A stretch of DNA of 64,000 nucleotides, taken from an uncultured SAR116 cluster alpha proteobacterium. Its GTDB lineage: Bacteria > Pseudomonadota > Alphaproteobacteria > Puniceispirillales > Marisalimonadaceae. The notes under the pieces were generated by a model. It made no database searches and was not told the DNA's origin. It saw only the letters and a program-made list of their open reading frames with translations. This document shows positions 61,978 through 64,000 of this stretch, piece by piece. Position 1 is the stretch's first letter; the number at the start of each line of letters is the position of its first letter. Where the stretch lies: the NCBI GenBank assembly GCA_902616005.1, contig CACMRG010000004.1, forward strand, positions 34,047 through 98,046, written 5' to 3'. Both the position numbers and the translations under genes were made by a program.

Positions 61978-62373
61978 TTATAATTGGTTAGATATTTCAA
62001 TTAAATTAAAATCTGGATCTCTAATATATATAGATAAAATTGGACCTAATGCACCAGTTTTTTGCTCAGGTCCAATTTCAATATTAATTTCTTTTTTTTC
62101 TAGGTGATGCATCCAGTCATTAATCTTATTTTGTGAAATAAAACAGATATCCATTGATCCTGAGGACGGATTTAGTGCATTGGGTTTGAGAGGTTTGTTT
62201 TCTTCATGAATATTAATTTTTTGAGAACCAAAACTCACGGCGTATCTAATTTGATTATTTAAAGATGAAGAAAATTTTTCTAATTTCATCCCTAATGTAT
62301 TTGTATAAAAATCAATGGTTTTATTTAAATCTTTGACCGTAATTACAACATGATCAATTTTTTCCAATTTCAC
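61978..62373 (-). CDS. VOC (glyoxalase/bleomycin-resistance fold) family protein
   Basis: 131-residue metal-binding dioxygenase/glyoxalase-fold protein: IDHVVITVKDLNKTIDFYTN at the N-terminus with a metal His, INIHEENKPLKP near residue 74, and IYIRDPDFNLIEIS near 115 with the terminal Glu ligand. It starts with GTG overlapping the SDR stop, and GAGG lies upstream. Last gene of a regulator - SDR - VOC operon, so it probably acts on a metabolite of that SDR. Substrate unknown. Confidence 0.9.
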   Translation of the reverse strand: MKLEKIDHVVITVKDLNKTIDFYTNTLGMKLEKFSSSLNNQIRYAVSFGSQKINIHEENKPLKPNALNPSSGSMDICFISQNKINDWMHHLEKKEINIEIGPEQKTGALGPILSIYIRDPDFNLIEISNQL

Positions 62374-63122
62374 TTATTATCCTCAATTTTTTGTTTCAGT
62401 TTTGCCATGCCACTTATCCATTTATCGTAGTTAGATGATTTTTTTTCTATATAATTTTGAACTTCTGGATGAGGTAATATTAAAAATTGTTTCTTATCTA
62501 TCCCTTCTAGAATTTTTTCCACTAAAAAGTCAGGTTCTAACATACCATCCAAAGCAGCAACGTCTTTTTCTCTTCCTTTTGTCATATTTGTTCTCACAGC
62601 TTGAGGACAAATAACTGATACATCAAAATTATGTTTTTTATAATTTATTGCTATCCATTCTGCAAAAGCAATTGCACTATGTTTAGTTACAGAATAAGTT
62701 ACTGAATCAATATGTGTCAAAAGGCCAGCAGCTGAGGATGTAATTAAAAAATAACCAAATTTTTGTTTTTTAAAAATAGGAATTAATTTTCTTGAAATAA
62801 AAACATGACTCATTAAATGTAAATTCCAATTTCTTTCCCAATCAACATTACTAGAATTTTCATCTCCTAGAGATAAAATACCCGCATTGGAAAAAAAATA
62901 ATCAATCCTTTTATATTTCTTTAAAATAAATTGAAATAAACTATTTACACTATTTTCAGATTCAACATTACATTGTAAAAAGGTAAAATTTTTATCTTCA
63001 AAATCAGTATTGTTTTCTAAATCAGCGGATATGACAAAACATCCTTCCTTAAGATACTTTTTAATTAATGCTAGACCTATACCCCCTGAACCACCAGTAA
63101 TAACTACAACTGAATTACTCAT
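62370..63122 (-). CDS. SDR family oxidoreductase
   Basis: 250-residue short-chain dehydrogenase. TGGSGGIGLALIKKY at residues 9-23, NAGILSLGD near 79, the Ser in LITSSAAGLL near 128 and the catalytic pair YSVTKHSAIAFAEW near 142. The C-terminus is long and charged (IEKKSSNYDKWISGMAKLKQ). Its ATG overlaps the stop of the upstream regulator gene (TAATG), and its stop overlaps the VOC start, so the three are tightly co-translated. Confidence 0.9.
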   Translation of the reverse strand: MSNSVVVITGGSGGIGLALIKKYLKEGCFVISADLENNTDFEDKNFTFLQCNVESENSVNSLFQFILKKYKRIDYFFSNAGILSLGDENSSNVDWERNWNLHLMSHVFISRKLIPIFKKQKFGYFLITSSAAGLLTHIDSVTYSVTKHSAIAFAEWIAINYKKHNFDVSVICPQAVRTNMTKGREKDVAALDGMLEPDFLVEKILEGIDKKQFLILPHPEVQNYIEKKSSNYDKWISGMAKLKQKIEDNK

Positions 63123-63625
63123 TATCTAAACCTAATTTTATCAATATTAGATAAAAGATTTACAAATCTATCAATTTCTTTTGGATTTAAGTTCTCCGTC
63201 ATTTCTTTAGCTTTATCAATGTTAGGCATGTAAATGATTCCCTCTTTTTTAGTGTAAGATACCCATCCGTCATTAATTAATTTTTTTACATGTCTTCTTA
63301 TAGTCTCAATGCTCAGACCAGTAAGATCAGAAACCAGAGAATATGTTAGTTTTTTATTAGGTTTTGTTTTAGATTTAGCACTTGCCTCCCAACTTTTTAC
63401 AAAGTTTTTTCTATCTTGATTTTTGTTCTCTGACATTAAAACCAGACCATGATGCCAACTAATTACTTGTAAAATCAAGTATCCATTTGGGTTATTGTTC
63501 ATAAACCTAACACAATCTCTGCTACGCATGACCTCAAAGTAAAGAAATTGAAACCAAATTTCAGAAAAATTATTTTCTATTAAGTTTTTGTATTCATATG
63601 GTTTATAAGGTTTGTTGTTAGTCAT
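63122..63625 (-). CDS. Winged-helix transcriptional regulator
   Basis: 167-residue protein. Residues 94-123 form a helix-turn-helix/winged-helix (YSLVSDLTGLSIETIRRHVK, then LINDGWVSYTKKEGIIY), similar to MarR- and IclR-like DNA-binding folds. The N-terminal 90 residues are helical with several aromatic residues and might bind a ligand or dimerise. It is first in a leftward operon with the SDR and VOC genes. A perfect inverted repeat lies 32 bases upstream of its start, so it probably regulates itself and perhaps the divergent gene. Confidence 0.8.
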   Translation of the reverse strand: MTNNKPYKPYEYKNLIENNFSEIWFQFLYFEVMRSRDCVRFMNNNPNGYLILQVISWHHGLVLMSENKNQDRKNFVKSWEASAKSKTKPNKKLTYSLVSDLTGLSIETIRRHVKKLINDGWVSYTKKEGIIYMPNIDKAKEMTENLNPKEIDRFVNLLSNIDKIRFR

Positions 63626-63656
63626 AAATATAATAATAGGTAATTATATAATAATA

Positions 63657-63669
63657 TCACGAAACGTGA
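63657..63669. promoter_or_regulatory. Candidate operator, inverted repeat TCACG-AAA-CGTGA
   Basis: TCACGAAACGTGA is a perfect 5-3-5 palindrome and the most GC-rich spot in the 106-base divergent gap between the winged-helix regulator (start 63625) and the rightward gene at 63732. Position and symmetry suggest a binding site for that regulator. Confidence 0.5.
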
Positions 63670-63731
63670 AACATTTTCAAATACATTATATTTATTTACT
63701 ATAATATCATCTGATTAGTTAAGAGGCTTAT

Positions 63732-64000
63732 ATGGCTCAAAAGCAAGAAATTGATGTTGGTTTATCTATATATAACAAAGAAAATAATGATTTAACTTAC
63801 ACAATAGTTGATAAAAAAGAGATGAATGGAATTTTACATTATCTCATTGAATCTAGATCTAAAACAAATTCAGGATCAATATATTTAAGTGAATTTGCTA
63901 TCAAAGAAAGATTTAATATTTTAAAAGAAAGTGACTTCGTTATTGAAACCAAGCCATCTGTCTCAAATCTATATTCAAAAATAACCGATTCAGTTAATAA
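63732..64000 (+). CDS. Hypothetical protein, 3'-truncated by window end
   Basis: An open frame starts at the ATG at 63732, with GAGG six bases upstream (AAGAGGCTTAT), and runs open past the window end, giving 89 residues so far. It begins MAQKQEIDVGLSIYNKENND and contains YLIESRSKTNSGSIYLSEF. No family, signal peptide or membrane segment recognised; the visible part looks like a soluble, polar protein. It is divergent from the winged-helix regulator and may be under its control. Confidence 0.7.
   Translation, partial: MAQKQEIDVGLSIYNKENNDLTYTIVDKKEMNGILHYLIESRSKTNSGSIYLSEFAIKERFNILKESDFVIETKPSVSNLYSKITDSVN

Noticed and set aside
1..64000. CRISPR arrays, insertion sequences, integrases, phage genes, tRNA or rRNA genes
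   Set aside because: Looked for on both strands; no regularly spaced repeats, transposase motifs or RNA-gene-like GC-rich stretches were seen. A tRNA search program was not available.

Overview
The window looks like a piece of a streamlined, AT-rich (roughly 70% A+T by eye, not computed) free-living marine alphaproteobacterium. The evidence is the very short intergenic gaps, the convergent genes that abut or overlap, the frequent TTG starts, an alphaproteobacterial-type Fur/Mur regulator without the CxxC zinc motif, a MbfA-type membrane ferritin, and many solute-binding-protein importers. A SAR11-neighbouring lineage (HIMB59/AEGEAN-169-like) would fit, but that placement is inference. I saw no rRNA, tRNA, CRISPR array, insertion sequence, integrase or phage gene, and no gene-free stretch over 300 bases.

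Bases 1-24000 form a nitrogen-scavenging region built around purine and ureide breakdown. A spermidine/putrescine-type ABC importer (its binding protein is cut by the window start) is followed by a hydantoin/allantoin racemase and uracil phosphoribosyltransferase. A complete urease operon ureDABCEFG is read leftward. Divergent from it is a hydantoinase (dihydropyrimidinase family), allantoicase and ureidoglycolate lyase operon. Next, leftward, come 8-oxoguanine deaminase, two-subunit xanthine dehydrogenase and a TauT/NitT-type ABC importer, then a DUF1989 protein, an amino-acid-type ABC importer without its ATPase, and a malate/lactate/ureidoglycolate-type dehydrogenase. Together these explain purine to urate and allantoin to glyoxylate plus urea to ammonia. 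The urate-to-allantoin steps are not in the window.

Bases 24000-32900 hold an AbrB-like membrane protein, a DapA-family aldolase, a GFA protein and threonine synthase, then an iron section: a fused Fe(III) permease, Fur/Mur, an SDR with a tiny membrane ORF, a Fe(III)-binding protein and MbfA. Two good Fur-box-like sites lie upstream of the two importer genes. The importer ATPase is absent.

Bases 32900-46000 hold a candidate four-carbon sugar-acid module (isopropylmalate-dehydrogenase-like enzyme, small monooxygenase-like protein, DUF1537 kinase, RraA-like protein). Acyl-CoA genes follow: a two-gene acyl-CoA dehydrogenase, enoyl-CoA hydratase, SCP-x-type thiolase, hydrolase, SDR, Gate-domain protein, MFS transporter and class III CoA-transferase.

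Bases 46000-64000 are a mixed set: a photolyase-like FAD protein with unusual domain order, an MBL hydrolase, MFS transporter, nitroreductase, lytic transglycosylase, enoyl-CoA hydratase, glycerate 2-kinase, GST, glycosyltransferase, DUF952, a haloalkane-dehalogenase-like hydrolase, a GAF protein, a heavy-metal exporter-like protein, an esterase, an FMN hydroxyacid dehydrogenase, NIPSNAP, tartrate dehydrogenase, a regulator-SDR-VOC operon and a truncated unknown gene. Recurrent architecture: three of the four binding-protein genes are followed immediately by a strong intercistronic hairpin.
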